Of a stretch of DNA of 16,639 nucleotides, positions 1 through 7,323 are shown in pieces. The stretch covers positions 1 through 16,639 of the forward strand of contig JAEUQE010000208.1 in assembly GCA_016789785.1 (NCBI GenBank), in the 5' to 3' direction. The notes below the pieces were generated by a model. The model was not told where the DNA came from and did not search any database. It was given only the letters and a program-made list of their open reading frames with translations. The position numbers and the translations under genes are program-made. The DNA comes from Bryobacterales bacterium. Its GTDB lineage: Bacteria > Acidobacteriota > Terriglobia > Bryobacterales > Bryobacteraceae. Within the stretch, counting starts at the first letter, position 1, and every line of letters starts with the position of its first letter.

Positions 1-8
1 GGGACGCG

Positions 9-26
9 GCAGACCTGGGGGTCTGC
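9..26. repeat. Short perfect hairpin, possible dispersed palindromic element
   Basis: GCAGACC at 9-15 and its exact reverse complement GGTCTGC at 20-26 enclose a 4-base TGGG loop. No T-run follows on either strand, so it is not a classical intrinsic terminator. Compact stem-loops like this are often dispersed intergenic repeats in GC-rich genomes; I saw no second copy in this window. It could also end transcription of an upstream gene outside the window. Confidence 0.4.
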
Positions 27-92
27 GCTACCGTGCACCTAACGTTGGACCCCGCAGAATGTAGCGCGCGACAGGATCGTGCGCATGATAGG

Positions 93-1997
93 ATGACTCG
101 CAGATCGATGCGGCTATTCTGGGCCATTTTCTTCACCTTGCCACTGGGCGCACAGCCCGATTTCCGCGCGTCCGTGTGGCCTGTATTCGAGAAGGCGCAG
201 TGCAGTCAATGCCACAACGATAACGGCGTCGCCTCTACCACGCGGTTGCAGTTTCCAGTCAACGTGAGGGACGAGGGAATACAGGCATTTGGGCTGTCCC
301 TGCGCCGTCTGATGGATGCCGCGCGGCCTGAAGAGTCACCGCTTCTGCGCAAGCCCACCAATCGCGTGGCTCATGGAGGTGGCGAGCGAATCCGCGCGGG
401 TTCGCCGGAAGAACAGGCACTCCGAACGTGGGTGTTTCATCTGGCCACGCTACCGGAACCGGCGGCAGTTCCGGTGCGAGAAGGCACCGGGGCTTCAAGA
501 CCGGTGCTGCGCCGGCTCACACATGCCCAATACAACCTCACCGTGCGCGATCTGCTTGGTGATGAAACACGCCCCGCCGATGCCTTTCCGAAGGAGGACT
601 TCGTCAACGGTTTCACGAACCAGGCGGAGGGCCAATCTGTCTCTCCGCTGCTTGCCGAAGCCTACGCACGCGCTGCCGAAAGACTGGCGCGGAGCGCTTT
701 TGACAAGGGAGACCGGCGGGGACTGATTGGCTGCGCACCATCGGATTCCTGCCGCGATCAATTCCTGCGCCGCACCGGACTGCGGGCATTCCGGCGTCCG
801 CTGACACCGGAAGAAGAATCACGCTACCGGAAGTTGTTCATGCGCGAATCGGAGTTCCTCCGAGGTGCGCAACTTGTCACGGAAACGATGCTGCAGTCTC
901 CGAACTTCCTTTTTCACCTTGAGCCGGGCGCCTATGGCATCGCGAGCCGACTGTCGTATTTTCTGTGGGACACAATGCCCGATGATGCCTTGCTCGCCGC
1001 CGCGAAGTCGGGAGAGTTGAAGACGCCGGCCAGCATCGAAACGCATGTGCGGCGCATGCTCGCGAGTCCGCGGGCGCGGGTTGCTCTTGATGGCTTCCTC
1101 TCAGAGTGGCTGCGCTTTGACCGTCTGCGTGGCGCGTTGCGTGACCGCAATCTCTATCCCGAGTATTCGCCGGAACTCGTCGAGAACATGATCGAAGAGA
1201 GCACGCGGCTCTTCCGTCATGCGGCTTGGAGCGACACAAGTTTTCTCGAGTTCTTCACGGCCGGATATTCCTTCCTCACCACGAGTCTGGCGCGGCTCTA
1301 CGGGGTCACCGCGCCTTCGGAACCATGGGCCAAAGCCGCATTGCCGGCGTCGCATCCGCGCGCTGGTGTTTTCGGTCACGCATCATTTCTAACGTTGACG
1401 TCGAAACCGGCGGACACTTCGCCCACCGAGCGCGGGCTTTTCATCCGCGAGCATTTTCTTTGCCAGATCGTTCCTCCACCGCCCGCTGGAGTGAGCACCA
1501 CGTTGCCGCCCGTGACCGACGAGAAGCCAATCACCCAACGCGAACGTTTGCAGATTCATCTTTCCAATCCGGTGTGCGCCGGCTGCCACACGCTGGTGGA
1601 TCCCATTGGCTTCGGACTGGAACGCTTCGACGCAATCGGGCGGTACCGGGAAGCGGAACGAGTGGTGATCCACCCGACGGTGGACGAGGTGCGGACACGG
1701 CGCAAGACCAAGCCGAGCGAGTACCAACTGCCCATTCACGCACAGGGCATGCTGCGCGGGTTAGGTGACGCGCAGTTCGCATCGCCGCGCGAACTCGGTG
1801 CGATCCTCGCAAATGAACCCGCGTGCCAGAAGTGCGTAGTGAAGCAGTTGTTCCGTTATGCGGTGGGACGCATGGAGCAACCGGAGGATCAGGCCGTCAT
1901 CGAGCGGGCGTTTCAACGCTTCCGCGACTCGCAGTTTCGTTTTTCAGAACTTATAATGGCGATAGCTTCATCCGAGACTTTCCGTGGAGGGCTTTAG
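93..1997 (+). CDS. Secreted haem c protein with DUF1587/DUF1595/DUF1592/DUF1588/DUF1585 domains
   Basis: About 634 residues from ATG 93. I chose this start because [20 protein letters not shown] reads as a signal peptide; an in-frame ATG at 33 would add 20 residues in front of it and ATG 108 is a further option. No strong ribosome binding site decides it. A CxxCH haem site (CSQCH) lies at residues 37-41, followed by a DUF1587-like region ([17 protein letters not shown]), DUF1595 (about 220-281, [10 protein letters not shown]), DUF1592 (about 283-360, [15 protein letters not shown]), DUF1588 (about 424-510) with a second CxxCH (CAGCH, 495-499, followed by [16 protein letters not shown]), and DUF1585 near the C-terminus ([16 protein letters not shown]). 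This arrangement is typical of large planctomycete, verrucomicrobial and acidobacterial proteins of unproven function, presumably periplasmic redox proteins. The gene stops one base before the DUF1552 gene, so the two are surely co-transcribed. Family confident; biochemical role unknown. Confidence 0.9.
   Translation: MTRRSMRLFWAIFFTLPLGAQPDFRASVWPVFEKAQCSQCHNDNGVASTTRLQFPVNVRDEGIQAFGLSLRRLMDAARPEESPLLRKPTNRVAHGGGERIRAGSPEEQALRTWVFHLATLPEPAAVPVREGTGASRPVLRRLTHAQYNLTVRDLLGDETRPADAFPKEDFVNGFTNQAEGQSVSPLLAEAYARAAERLARSAFDKGDRRGLIGCAPSDSCRDQFLRRTGLRAFRRPLTPEEESRYRKLFMRESEFLRGAQLVTETMLQSPNFLFHLEPGAYGIASRLSYFLWDTMPDDALLAAAKSGELKTPASIETHVRRMLASPRARVALDGFLSEWLRFDRLRGALRDRNLYPEYSPELVENMIEESTRLFRHAAWSDTSFLEFFTAGYSFLTTSLARLYGVTAPSEPWAKAALPASHPRAGVFGHASFLTLTSKPADTSPTERGLFIREHFLCQIVPPPPAGVSTTLPPVTDEKPITQRERLQIHLSNPVCAGCHTLVDPIGFGLERFDAIGRYREAERVVIHPTVDEVRTRRKTKPSEYQLPIHAQGMLRGLGDAQFASPRELGAILANEPACQKCVVKQLFRYAVGRMEQPEDQAVIERAFQRFRDSQFRFSELIMAIASSETFRGGL
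1986..1990 (+). promoter_or_regulatory. Shine-Dalgarno site GGAGG for the DUF1552 gene
   Basis: GGAGG lies inside the last codons of the upstream cytochrome gene, 8 bases before ATG 1999. It selects that ATG over the in-frame GTG at 1984, which lies in front of and cannot use this site. Confidence 0.75.
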
Positions 1998-1998
1998 C

Positions 1999-3303
1999 AT
2001 GTTCGTGCGGTTGAACCGGCAATTGTCCCGCCGTGCCTTGTTGCGCGGCATTGGTGTGGGCGGATCCATGGTGCGCATTGGATTGCCGCCGCTGGCCGCT
2101 ATGTTCAACTCAAACGGCACGGCCTATGCCGCCGGGCAACCGCCCATCGAACCGCGCTTCGTGTTCTGGTTCAACGGCAACGGCATCCCCGAGAAATACT
2201 GGATTCCGCAGGGCACGGGCGCAGACTTTGAGTTCACATCGTGCCTTGCGCCGCTGGCGCCGTTTCGCAACGACATCCACATTGTCACGGGAATGGACAG
2301 TCCCGCCGCGCGTCTTCCCGGTCCTGGCAACAGCCACTATCCTTCGATGAGCGCACTGCTTTCGGGCATGCCGTACACAGGCCGAGGGGCGGGAGGTGCT
2401 TCGTTCGATCAGGCGGTGGCGCGCAACGCTGGTGACAAGTGGCGATTCCGTTCGCTCCAAGTCGGAGTCTCGCAAGAGTGTTTTGGCGAGGCGATTCAAC
2501 GCAACATGAGTTGGGCCGATCGGGACCGTCCACTGCCTCCGGAGATGCTGCCGCATCGCTTGTTTGACCGGCTGTTCGGCGTCCGCGAATCGCAATGGGT
2601 GGACCGGCAGAAGAGCATTCTCGATGCCGTTCAGGAGGACGCACGCCAGGTGCAGAAGCAGCTTGGCTCGGCTGACCGGCTGAGGCTGGAGGAGTATCTT
2701 GGCTCGGTGCGCGATCTCGAAAAGTCGATTGCGAGTCTGCCGCCGGAGTATCGTACGGCCGTGGAACGCCCGGAAGAAGGCGGCGATCTGCGTGACTGGC
2801 CGCGCATCGCAAAACTGCAAAGCGATCTGCTGGTGCATGCGTTCGCCAGCGGACAGACGCGCGTCGCTTCGTACATGCTGACCAAGTGTCAGGGCCTGTC
2901 GCGATTCCCGTGGCTTGGTCACACGTCGCAGCGCCATCATGAATACACACACAACGGCGTGGAGACACCGCGCGGCATGCGCATTCTGCGCGATATCTGC
3001 CGGTGGCACGTGGAGGAATTCGCGTACCTGGTGGGCAAGTTGAAGTCGACACCGGAAGGCGCGGACAACATGCTCGACAACACCGCGCTGTTATTCGTGC
3101 ACGAGCATGCGGAAGCCAACGCACACAAGAACAATAATCTCGCGGTGATCGTGGCGGGACATGCGGGTGGAATGAAGACCGGTCTGCATACACGCACTAC
3201 GGGAACACTCGGAGATTTGTATCTCGTGCTGGCCGAAGAAGTGCTGCGCGCGCCGATCGGCACGTTTCCCACGGCGACTCGCAAGATGCCGGGGATTGTG
3301 TAG
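1999..3303 (+). CDS. DUF1552 domain protein, predicted Tat-exported
   Basis: 434 residues from ATG 1999. The N-terminus has a twin-arginine-type signal (SRRALLRG, residues 10-17) followed by an uncharged stretch and AYA at a plausible cleavage site. The body has family features: [17 protein letters not shown] near the N-terminus, a [16 protein letters not shown] segment, and a C-terminal half with HEYTHNG and a conserved-looking [14 protein letters not shown] stretch. DUF1552 proteins are almost always encoded beside DUF1592/DUF1588 cytochromes, as here, with only one base between the TAG at 1995-1997 and this ATG, implying translational coupling. Function is not established; the fold has been compared with alkaline-phosphatase or sulfatase-like proteins, but I see no sulfatase CxPxR motif. 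Probably a periplasmic partner of the haem protein. Confidence 0.9.
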   Translation: MFVRLNRQLSRRALLRGIGVGGSMVRIGLPPLAAMFNSNGTAYAAGQPPIEPRFVFWFNGNGIPEKYWIPQGTGADFEFTSCLAPLAPFRNDIHIVTGMDSPAARLPGPGNSHYPSMSALLSGMPYTGRGAGGASFDQAVARNAGDKWRFRSLQVGVSQECFGEAIQRNMSWADRDRPLPPEMLPHRLFDRLFGVRESQWVDRQKSILDAVQEDARQVQKQLGSADRLRLEEYLGSVRDLEKSIASLPPEYRTAVERPEEGGDLRDWPRIAKLQSDLLVHAFASGQTRVASYMLTKCQGLSRFPWLGHTSQRHHEYTHNGVETPRGMRILRDICRWHVEEFAYLVGKLKSTPEGADNMLDNTALLFVHEHAEANAHKNNNLAVIVAGHAGGMKTGLHTRTTGTLGDLYLVLAEEVLRAPIGTFPTATRKMPGIV

Positions 3304-3312
3304 GCTGAAGTT

Positions 3313-3843
3313 ATGGAGCAAGCGATCCTGGTGCCGGTGGGCGAGTATCTCCGGACCAGCTACGACCCCGACGTGGACTACGTGGATGGCGTGCTGGAGG
3401 AGCGAAACGTGGGTGAACTGGACCATAGCGATCTCCAGTCCGAGATCGTTTACTGGGTGCGTACGAACTACCGGCGAAGCGGTTTGAACGCATTCGCCGA
3501 GTTGCGGGTGGCGATCGGCTCGACGAGATTTCGAGTTCCGGATGTCGTCATTACAAGAGGCAAGCGCCCGAAATCGGGGATTCTTACCTCCGCTCCGCTG
3601 GTGGCGATCGAAGTACTTTCTCCCGAAGACCGGCTGAGCCGCGTACAGGCTCGCATTGATGACTACTTGAGAATCGGCACACAACAGGTGTGGGTGATCG
3701 ATCCCATCGCACGGCGCGCGTGGGCACACACGGCATCATCGATCACGGAAGTTCGCGACGGACTGCTCCGCATCGCAGATGCCGAGTTCACACTGCCGTT
3801 GGCGGAGTTGTACGCAGCGATCGATGACGCGACGGAAGCCTGA
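3313..3843 (+). CDS. Uma2 family (DUF820) protein with a restriction-endonuclease-like fold
   Basis: 176 residues. The family pattern is clear: DYVDGVLEERNVG near the N-terminus (residues 22-34), FRVPDVVI (73-80) with the candidate catalytic D77, AIEVLSPED (98-106) with E100, and RIDDYLRIGTQQVWVIDP (114-131). The position usually occupied by lysine before the DDY/ELY-type helix appears to be R114, which might weaken metal-dependent cleavage, though I cannot align it here. Uma2 proteins belong to the PD-(D/E)XK nuclease superfamily, are abundant in cyanobacteria and acidobacteria, and mostly have no known substrate. Nine bases separate it from the DUF1552 stop, so it may be read through from that operon, although the functions look unrelated. 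The ribosome site is weak (CTGAAG). It ends 8 bases from the convergent FAH-fold gene. Confidence 0.88.
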   Translation: MEQAILVPVGEYLRTSYDPDVDYVDGVLEERNVGELDHSDLQSEIVYWVRTNYRRSGLNAFAELRVAIGSTRFRVPDVVITRGKRPKSGILTSAPLVAIEVLSPEDRLSRVQARIDDYLRIGTQQVWVIDPIARRAWAHTASSITEVRDGLLRIADAEFTLPLAELYAAIDDATEA

Positions 3844-3851
3844 ATTGACCT

Positions 3852-4700
3852 CTACGCGACCACGGGGTTCTTCAGAATTCCGATTCCTTCAATCTCCACC
3901 TCCACAACATCGCCTGGGCTCATCTTCTGTGTGGAGCCGGGTGTGCCGGTGAAGATCACGTCGCCGGGCGTGAGTGCGACGTACTGGCTGACGTAGCTGA
4001 CGATCGACGGGCAGTCAAACAGAAGATCCCCGGTGGATTGCTTCTGGACGGACTTGCCGTTGAGGCGGGTCTCCAGTTGAAGTTTCGAGTAGTCGAGTCC
4101 ACGGACAATGGCGGGGCCCATGGGACCGAAGGTATCGGCGCCCTTGGCCCGCCACCATTGCAGATCCTTGTTGGCGCCATTCTGCCAGTCGCGCTCGCTC
4201 ACATCGTTGCCACAGGTGACGCCGAAGATTCCGTCAATCGCCTGTTGGCGGTTGGCCTTCGACAGGGGCTTGCCGATCACGACGACAAGTTCGCCTTCGT
4301 AGTGCACGTTCTTTGCGCCCGTGGGAATGCGGATGGGATCGCTGGGATTCTGGAGGCACGTGACTGGCTTGTAGAAGATCTCTGGCTGAGAGGGCGGCGT
4401 GCGCTGGCCGAGATGGCTTCGATAGTTGAGGCCAACGGCAAGCGCCTTCGGCGGTTGCACTGGATAGAGTAGTTTCACGTCGCTGAGTTTGCGCCGGGCC
4501 GGCGTGACTTTGTAGGCGCCGAACAAGTCGCCTTGGATCACGCGCAACTCGTCGCCCTCCTGCAGGGCATGCGCAGTTTGACCGCGATACGCGAAGCGGA
4601 CAAAGCGTGTGATGGCCGCGGAAGTCTGAGCGGGAAGCGCGGTGGACGCAAGCAGCGCGGCTTGCATGGATTGGGCAGCAAAGGATCGGCGGGAGGTCAT
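3852..4700 (-). CDS. Fumarylacetoacetate hydrolase (FAH) family protein with Tat-like signal
   Basis: 282 residues. The C-terminal two thirds is a standard FAH fold: ALAVGLNYRSHL (87-97), EIFYKP (107-112), YEGELVVVIGKPLS (134-147) supplying putative metal ligands E135 and E137, GNDVSERDWQ (164-173) supplying D166, KGADTFGPMGP (186-196) and DVIFTGTPGS (247-256). Relatives are Mg/Mn-dependent C-C hydrolases, decarboxylases or isomerases acting on 2-oxo or acylpyruvate substrates. Unusually, the N-terminus (MTSRRSFAAQ, then a hydrophobic stretch to ALPAQTSA, about residue 28) looks like a twin-arginine export signal, whereas family members are normally cytoplasmic. It is divergent from the DUF1080 gene across 96 bases and convergent with the Uma2 gene. 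No clear ribosome binding site precedes ATG 4700. Family assignment is firm; substrate unknown. Confidence 0.9.
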   Translation of the reverse strand: MTSRRSFAAQSMQAALLASTALPAQTSAAITRFVRFAYRGQTAHALQEGDELRVIQGDLFGAYKVTPARRKLSDVKLLYPVQPPKALAVGLNYRSHLGQRTPPSQPEIFYKPVTCLQNPSDPIRIPTGAKNVHYEGELVVVIGKPLSKANRQQAIDGIFGVTCGNDVSERDWQNGANKDLQWWRAKGADTFGPMGPAIVRGLDYSKLQLETRLNGKSVQKQSTGDLLFDCPSIVSYVSQYVALTPGDVIFTGTPGSTQKMSPGDVVEVEIEGIGILKNPVVA

Positions 4701-4796
4701 CGGCCACTATTCTATGACGCTGGATCGGCGGCGCGGGCACACGTCCCAGGCAGGCTGGTCGCCAACCGGCGTGACATTGTGAATAATGAGAATGAC
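4701..4796. promoter_or_regulatory. Divergent promoter region between FAH-family and DUF1080 genes
   Basis: This 96-base gap must carry the start signals for both genes. Toward the FAH gene, TAGAAT (minus strand, 4714-4709) resembles a -10 box but lies so close to ATG 4700 that the message would be almost leaderless. Toward DUF1080, AATAAT (4782-4787) is similarly close to ATG 4797. I see no matching -35 hexamer for either, so the individual boxes are weak guesses. Confidence 0.35.
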
Positions 4797-5657
4797 ATGA
4801 TTCCCCGAAAACGTTTCCGAGTCCTTGCGCTCCTGCCGCTGGCCGCGACTCTGTTGAGCGGCGCCTCCAATCCGGACAAGGAGGAATGGATCAAGCTCTT
4901 CAATGGAAAGAACCTGAAGGGCTGGACTCCGAAGATCACGGGATCGGAAACGGGAGTGAATTTCAGCGACACATTTCGCGTGGAGAAGGGTGTGCTGAAG
5001 GTGTCGTATGACAAGTACGACAAGTTCGCCAGCCGGTTCGGGCACCTGTTCTACAAGGACAAGTTCTCCTATTACCGCCTGGTGATTGAGTATCGTTTCG
5101 TTGGAGAGCAGGCCAAGGAAGGGCCGGGTTGGGCGCTTCGTAACAGTGGCGTGATGCTGCATTGCCAGCCTCCGCAGACCATGAAGAAGGATCAGGATTT
5201 CCCCATCTCGATTGAGGTGCAGTTCCTTGGCGGCAATGGGAAGGACAAGCGAACGACTTCGAACCTTTGCACGCCCGGAACGAACGTGGTGCGCGATGGT
5301 AAGCTCTTCACCCCGCACTGCGTCAGTTCGACCTCGCAAACCTATCATGGCGAGCAGTGGGTTCGCGCAGAGGTGGAGGTGCTGGGCGATGAGAGCATCC
5401 GCCACATTCTGGAAGGGCAAACCGTGCTTGCTTACGAGAAGCCACAGATCGGTGGTGGCAACGTGAACAACCATGACTCCGCGGTGAAGCAGGATGGGAT
5501 GCTGCTGAAAGAAGGCTACATCGCTTTGCAGAGCGAGAGCCATCCGATTGAATTTCGCAAAGTGGAGTTACTGAACCTCGCGGGCTGTTCCGACAAGAAA
5601 GCGAAGAACTACAAGTCGTATTTCCGGAAGGCGGACAACAGCTTGTGCAAGTATTGA
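4797..5657 (+). CDS. Secreted DUF1080 protein (3-keto-glycoside hydrolase family)
   Basis: 286 residues from ATG 4797, chosen because MIPRKRFRVLALLPLAATLL is a signal peptide (cleavage probably after SGA, about residue 23); longer in-frame starts would bury it and overlap the divergent gene. The DUF1080 lectin/jelly-roll signature follows at once: WIKLFNGKNLKGWTPK, then FRVEKGVLKVSY, YRLVIEYRF, NSGVMLHCQ, ISIEVQFLGG, and near the end EGYIALQSESHPIEFRKVELLNL. Some DUF1080 members are now known to cleave 3-keto-glycosides, giving the family its database name; others are simply carbohydrate-binding. A cysteine-containing lysine-rich tail (CSDKKAKNYKSYFRKADNSLCKY-like) extends past the domain and may form a disulfide. 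It heads a compact cluster with the DUF2490 and DUF952 genes. Role inferred: extracytoplasmic sugar processing. Confidence 0.9.
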   Translation: MIPRKRFRVLALLPLAATLLSGASNPDKEEWIKLFNGKNLKGWTPKITGSETGVNFSDTFRVEKGVLKVSYDKYDKFASRFGHLFYKDKFSYYRLVIEYRFVGEQAKEGPGWALRNSGVMLHCQPPQTMKKDQDFPISIEVQFLGGNGKDKRTTSNLCTPGTNVVRDGKLFTPHCVSSTSQTYHGEQWVRAEVEVLGDESIRHILEGQTVLAYEKPQIGGGNVNNHDSAVKQDGMLLKEGYIALQSESHPIEFRKVELLNLAGCSDKKAKNYKSYFRKADNSLCKY

Positions 5658-6409
5658 GGGTGGTGCTGGCAGCCATGTCTCTGGCTGGGCCGGCGCAATC
5701 GCAGACCGCGGCTCCAGGGCCGTCTACGGACCGCGTCTGGTCGAATCAGTTTCATGGATGGTACATGTATTTCGGCGACCATCCATTGAAGAACAGCCGG
5801 TGGGGTTTGCACCTCGAGGGGCAATGGCGGCGGGACGACGTGCTTCCGCGCCCGCAACAATTGCTGTTGAGGCCGGCATTGAACTACGAGGTCAGCAAGA
5901 GCCTGATGCTCACTGGTGGATATGCGTGGGTGTCGACACACCGCTACGGGGAGTACCCAGTGCGCGTTCCATTTCCGGAGCATCGCATCTTTCAGCAGGC
6001 TCTGTTGAAGCATTCGGCGGGTAAGGTGCAGTTGTCCCACCGCTATCGGCTGGAGCAGCGCTTTCTGGGAGAACAAACTCCCCTTCCTGATGGCTCGCGG
6101 CGGCTGGACCGGTATCGTTACGAGAATCGATTCCGCTACATGTTTCGTGTGATGGTGCCGTTGCGGGGCAAGTATTCGCTGGCGCTGTACGATGAGATGA
6201 TGTTCAATTTCGGTCACAACGTCGCGGCGAATGTCTTCGATCAGAACCGCGCCTACGCGGCGGTGGCGTACGCTCTGCCACGATCGAGCCGTCTGGAAAT
6301 CGGCTATATGAACCAGATTCTCCAGCAGCGCAATGGCAGAATTTTCGAAAGCAATCATACGTTGCAGGTCGGGCTGTTCTCAACGCTGCGCTTTGGCGGG
6401 TGGAAATGA
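5645..6409 (+). CDS. DUF2490 family predicted outer-membrane beta-barrel protein
   Basis: 254 residues from GTG 5645, overlapping the end of the DUF1080 gene by 13 bases. A TTG at 5654 inside the TTGA junction is an equally reasonable start; ATG 5675 would cut the signal peptide too short. The N-terminus (LRVVLAAMSLAGPAQSQ) is a signal peptide with cleavage after AQS. The mature part alternates short aromatic-rich strands with charged turns: WGLHLEGQWRRDD, LLLRPALNYEVSKSLMLTGGYAW, LSHRYRLEQRFL, YRYENRFRYMFRVMVPL, LEIGYMNQILQQ and HTLQVGLFSTLRFGG, with the R-x-E-x-R patterns common in DUF2490. That pattern fits a barrel of about 10-12 strands. Function of DUF2490 is unknown. Its coupling to a secreted DUF1080 protein suggests an outer-membrane location nearby, which is inference. 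Confidence 0.82.
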   Translation: MQVLRVVLAAMSLAGPAQSQTAAPGPSTDRVWSNQFHGWYMYFGDHPLKNSRWGLHLEGQWRRDDVLPRPQQLLLRPALNYEVSKSLMLTGGYAWVSTHRYGEYPVRVPFPEHRIFQQALLKHSAGKVQLSHRYRLEQRFLGEQTPLPDGSRRLDRYRYENRFRYMFRVMVPLRGKYSLALYDEMMFNFGHNVAANVFDQNRAYAAVAYALPRSSRLEIGYMNQILQQRNGRIFESNHTLQVGLFSTLRFGGWK

Positions 6410-6696
6410 TTCTGCATGTGACTTCGCGCGCGGCATGGCTGGCGGCGCAACACGATGGCGCCTATCGCGGCGACACCCTCGCCACCGAAGGCTTCATTCA
6501 TTGCTGTCTGCCACGGCAGTTGGATCACGTTTTGCGATCGTACTTTCAGGGCAGAACGGATCTCGTGGTGCTGGAGATCGACGAGGCGGCGGTAGGTCCG
6601 GAAATCCGTTGGGAGGGCGAGATCGACCGGTTCCCGCACATCTACGGTGCACTGAATACCGATGCAGTCGTAGCGGTGCGCGAGATCAGCGAGTGA
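6406..6696 (+). CDS. DUF952 domain protein
   Basis: 96 residues from ATG 6406, which overlaps the DUF2490 stop as ATGA (6406-6409); a GTG two codons upstream (6400) is possible. The sequence is a compact DUF952 protein over its full length: ILHVTSRAAWLAA, YRGDTLATEGFIHCC (residues 20-34), RTDLVVLEIDE and FPHIYGALNTDAVV near the end. DUF952 is a small cytoplasmic family related in fold to ADP-ribosyltransferase-like proteins, with unknown activity; the EGFIHC and FPHIYG motifs are its hallmarks. The 4-base overlap indicates translational coupling to the barrel gene, although no shared function is evident. Its stop runs 11 bases into the end of the convergent MerT-like gene. Confidence 0.88.
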   Translation: MILHVTSRAAWLAAQHDGAYRGDTLATEGFIHCCLPRQLDHVLRSYFQGRTDLVVLEIDEAAVGPEIRWEGEIDRFPHIYGALNTDAVVAVREISE

Positions 6697-7249
6697 CACG
6701 CGGCGGAGCGCTGGCGGGTACCGCACCCGGCTGAGCAACTCTACGGGAAGGCGCCCCCGGTATGGAAGCTCCGGCTTTGGTCAAACGAGGCAGAACATAA
6801 GCCGCGGCGAGGACTGCTGCCGCAAGAGCGATCGAGACAGGAATCGCCCAACTCTCGTCCCACTGCGCCCATGGCAACCCGGCCGCGATGCCCCAGGCAT
6901 GCAGGACAATGTACACCCAAAACACATAGACGGCCGCGAATCCGAGCACTGCGAGCACTACCAGGTTGAGAATGCGGTTGCGCTGGCGCCGGGCCTGGTC
7001 GAGGGTACAGACGCCGCGAGAACGGAGGTAGAGAACCAGGGTGAGGCCCATCAGGGCGAGAGCCGCGATCCGGAACCACCACTTATACTCGCCGTAGAGT
7101 AGGTTGCCCCAGTTATTGGCGATAGTGACGGAAGTGAGGCCGAAACTGACGAGAACGATCGGGGCAAGACAGCAAAGACCCGCGAACAGTCCTCCCAAAG
7201 CGGAGACGGCGAGAGCGGCTTTGCGGTCCTGATGTTCCGGGCCTTCCAT
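6686..7249 (-). CDS. MerT-like four-helix membrane protein
   Basis: 187 residues. Four hydrophobic segments are visible at about 11-38, 58-75, 93-121 and 135-153. The first ends in a vicinal cysteine pair (GLCCLAPIVLVSFGL, C26-C27), as in the mercuric ion transporter MerT, and a further cysteine (C81, RGVCTLDQ) sits in the loop after helix 2 where MerT carries its second cysteines. It is longer than MerT (about 116 residues), with an extra helix and an Ala/Pro-rich tail. GAGG at 7257-7254 supports ATG 7249. There is no merR, merP or merA near it, so mercury transport is only one possibility. The preceding MFS gene on the same strand ends 74 bases upstream; that gap has only a repeated GGATGCGG (7266, 7286). 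Its 3' end overlaps the DUF952 gene by 11 bases. Confidence 0.7.
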   Translation of the reverse strand: MEGPEHQDRKAALAVSALGGLFAGLCCLAPIVLVSFGLTSVTIANNWGNLLYGEYKWWFRIAALALMGLTLVLYLRSRGVCTLDQARRQRNRILNLVVLAVLGFAAVYVFWVYIVLHAWGIAAGLPWAQWDESWAIPVSIALAAAVLAAAYVLPRLTKAGASIPGAPSRRVAQPGAVPASAPPRVTR

Positions 7250-7323
7250 GATTCCTCATCATATCGGATGCGGCGATGCGCAATTGGATGCGGATTGTTG
7301 CGCCGCGTCCGCCGGCAATGGCG

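Noticed and set aside
2110..3193. Two minus-strand frames of about 300 codons opposite the DUF1552 gene
   Set aside because: Shadows of the DUF1552 coding frame; translations are Arg/Ala/His-rich with no family resemblance and no ribosome binding site.
3313..3843. Restriction-modification or defence island around the Uma2 gene
   Set aside because: No methyltransferase, helicase, toxin-antitoxin or mobile-element gene is near, and Uma2 genes are usually solitary.
6686..7249. Mercury resistance operon
   Set aside because: Only a MerT-like membrane protein is present; no MerR, MerP or MerA sequence lies nearby.
7299..7323. Possible terminator after the MFS gene (GCGCC/GGCGC arms)
   Set aside because: The stem is short and imperfect, without a T-run; not distinguishable from chance in GC-rich DNA.
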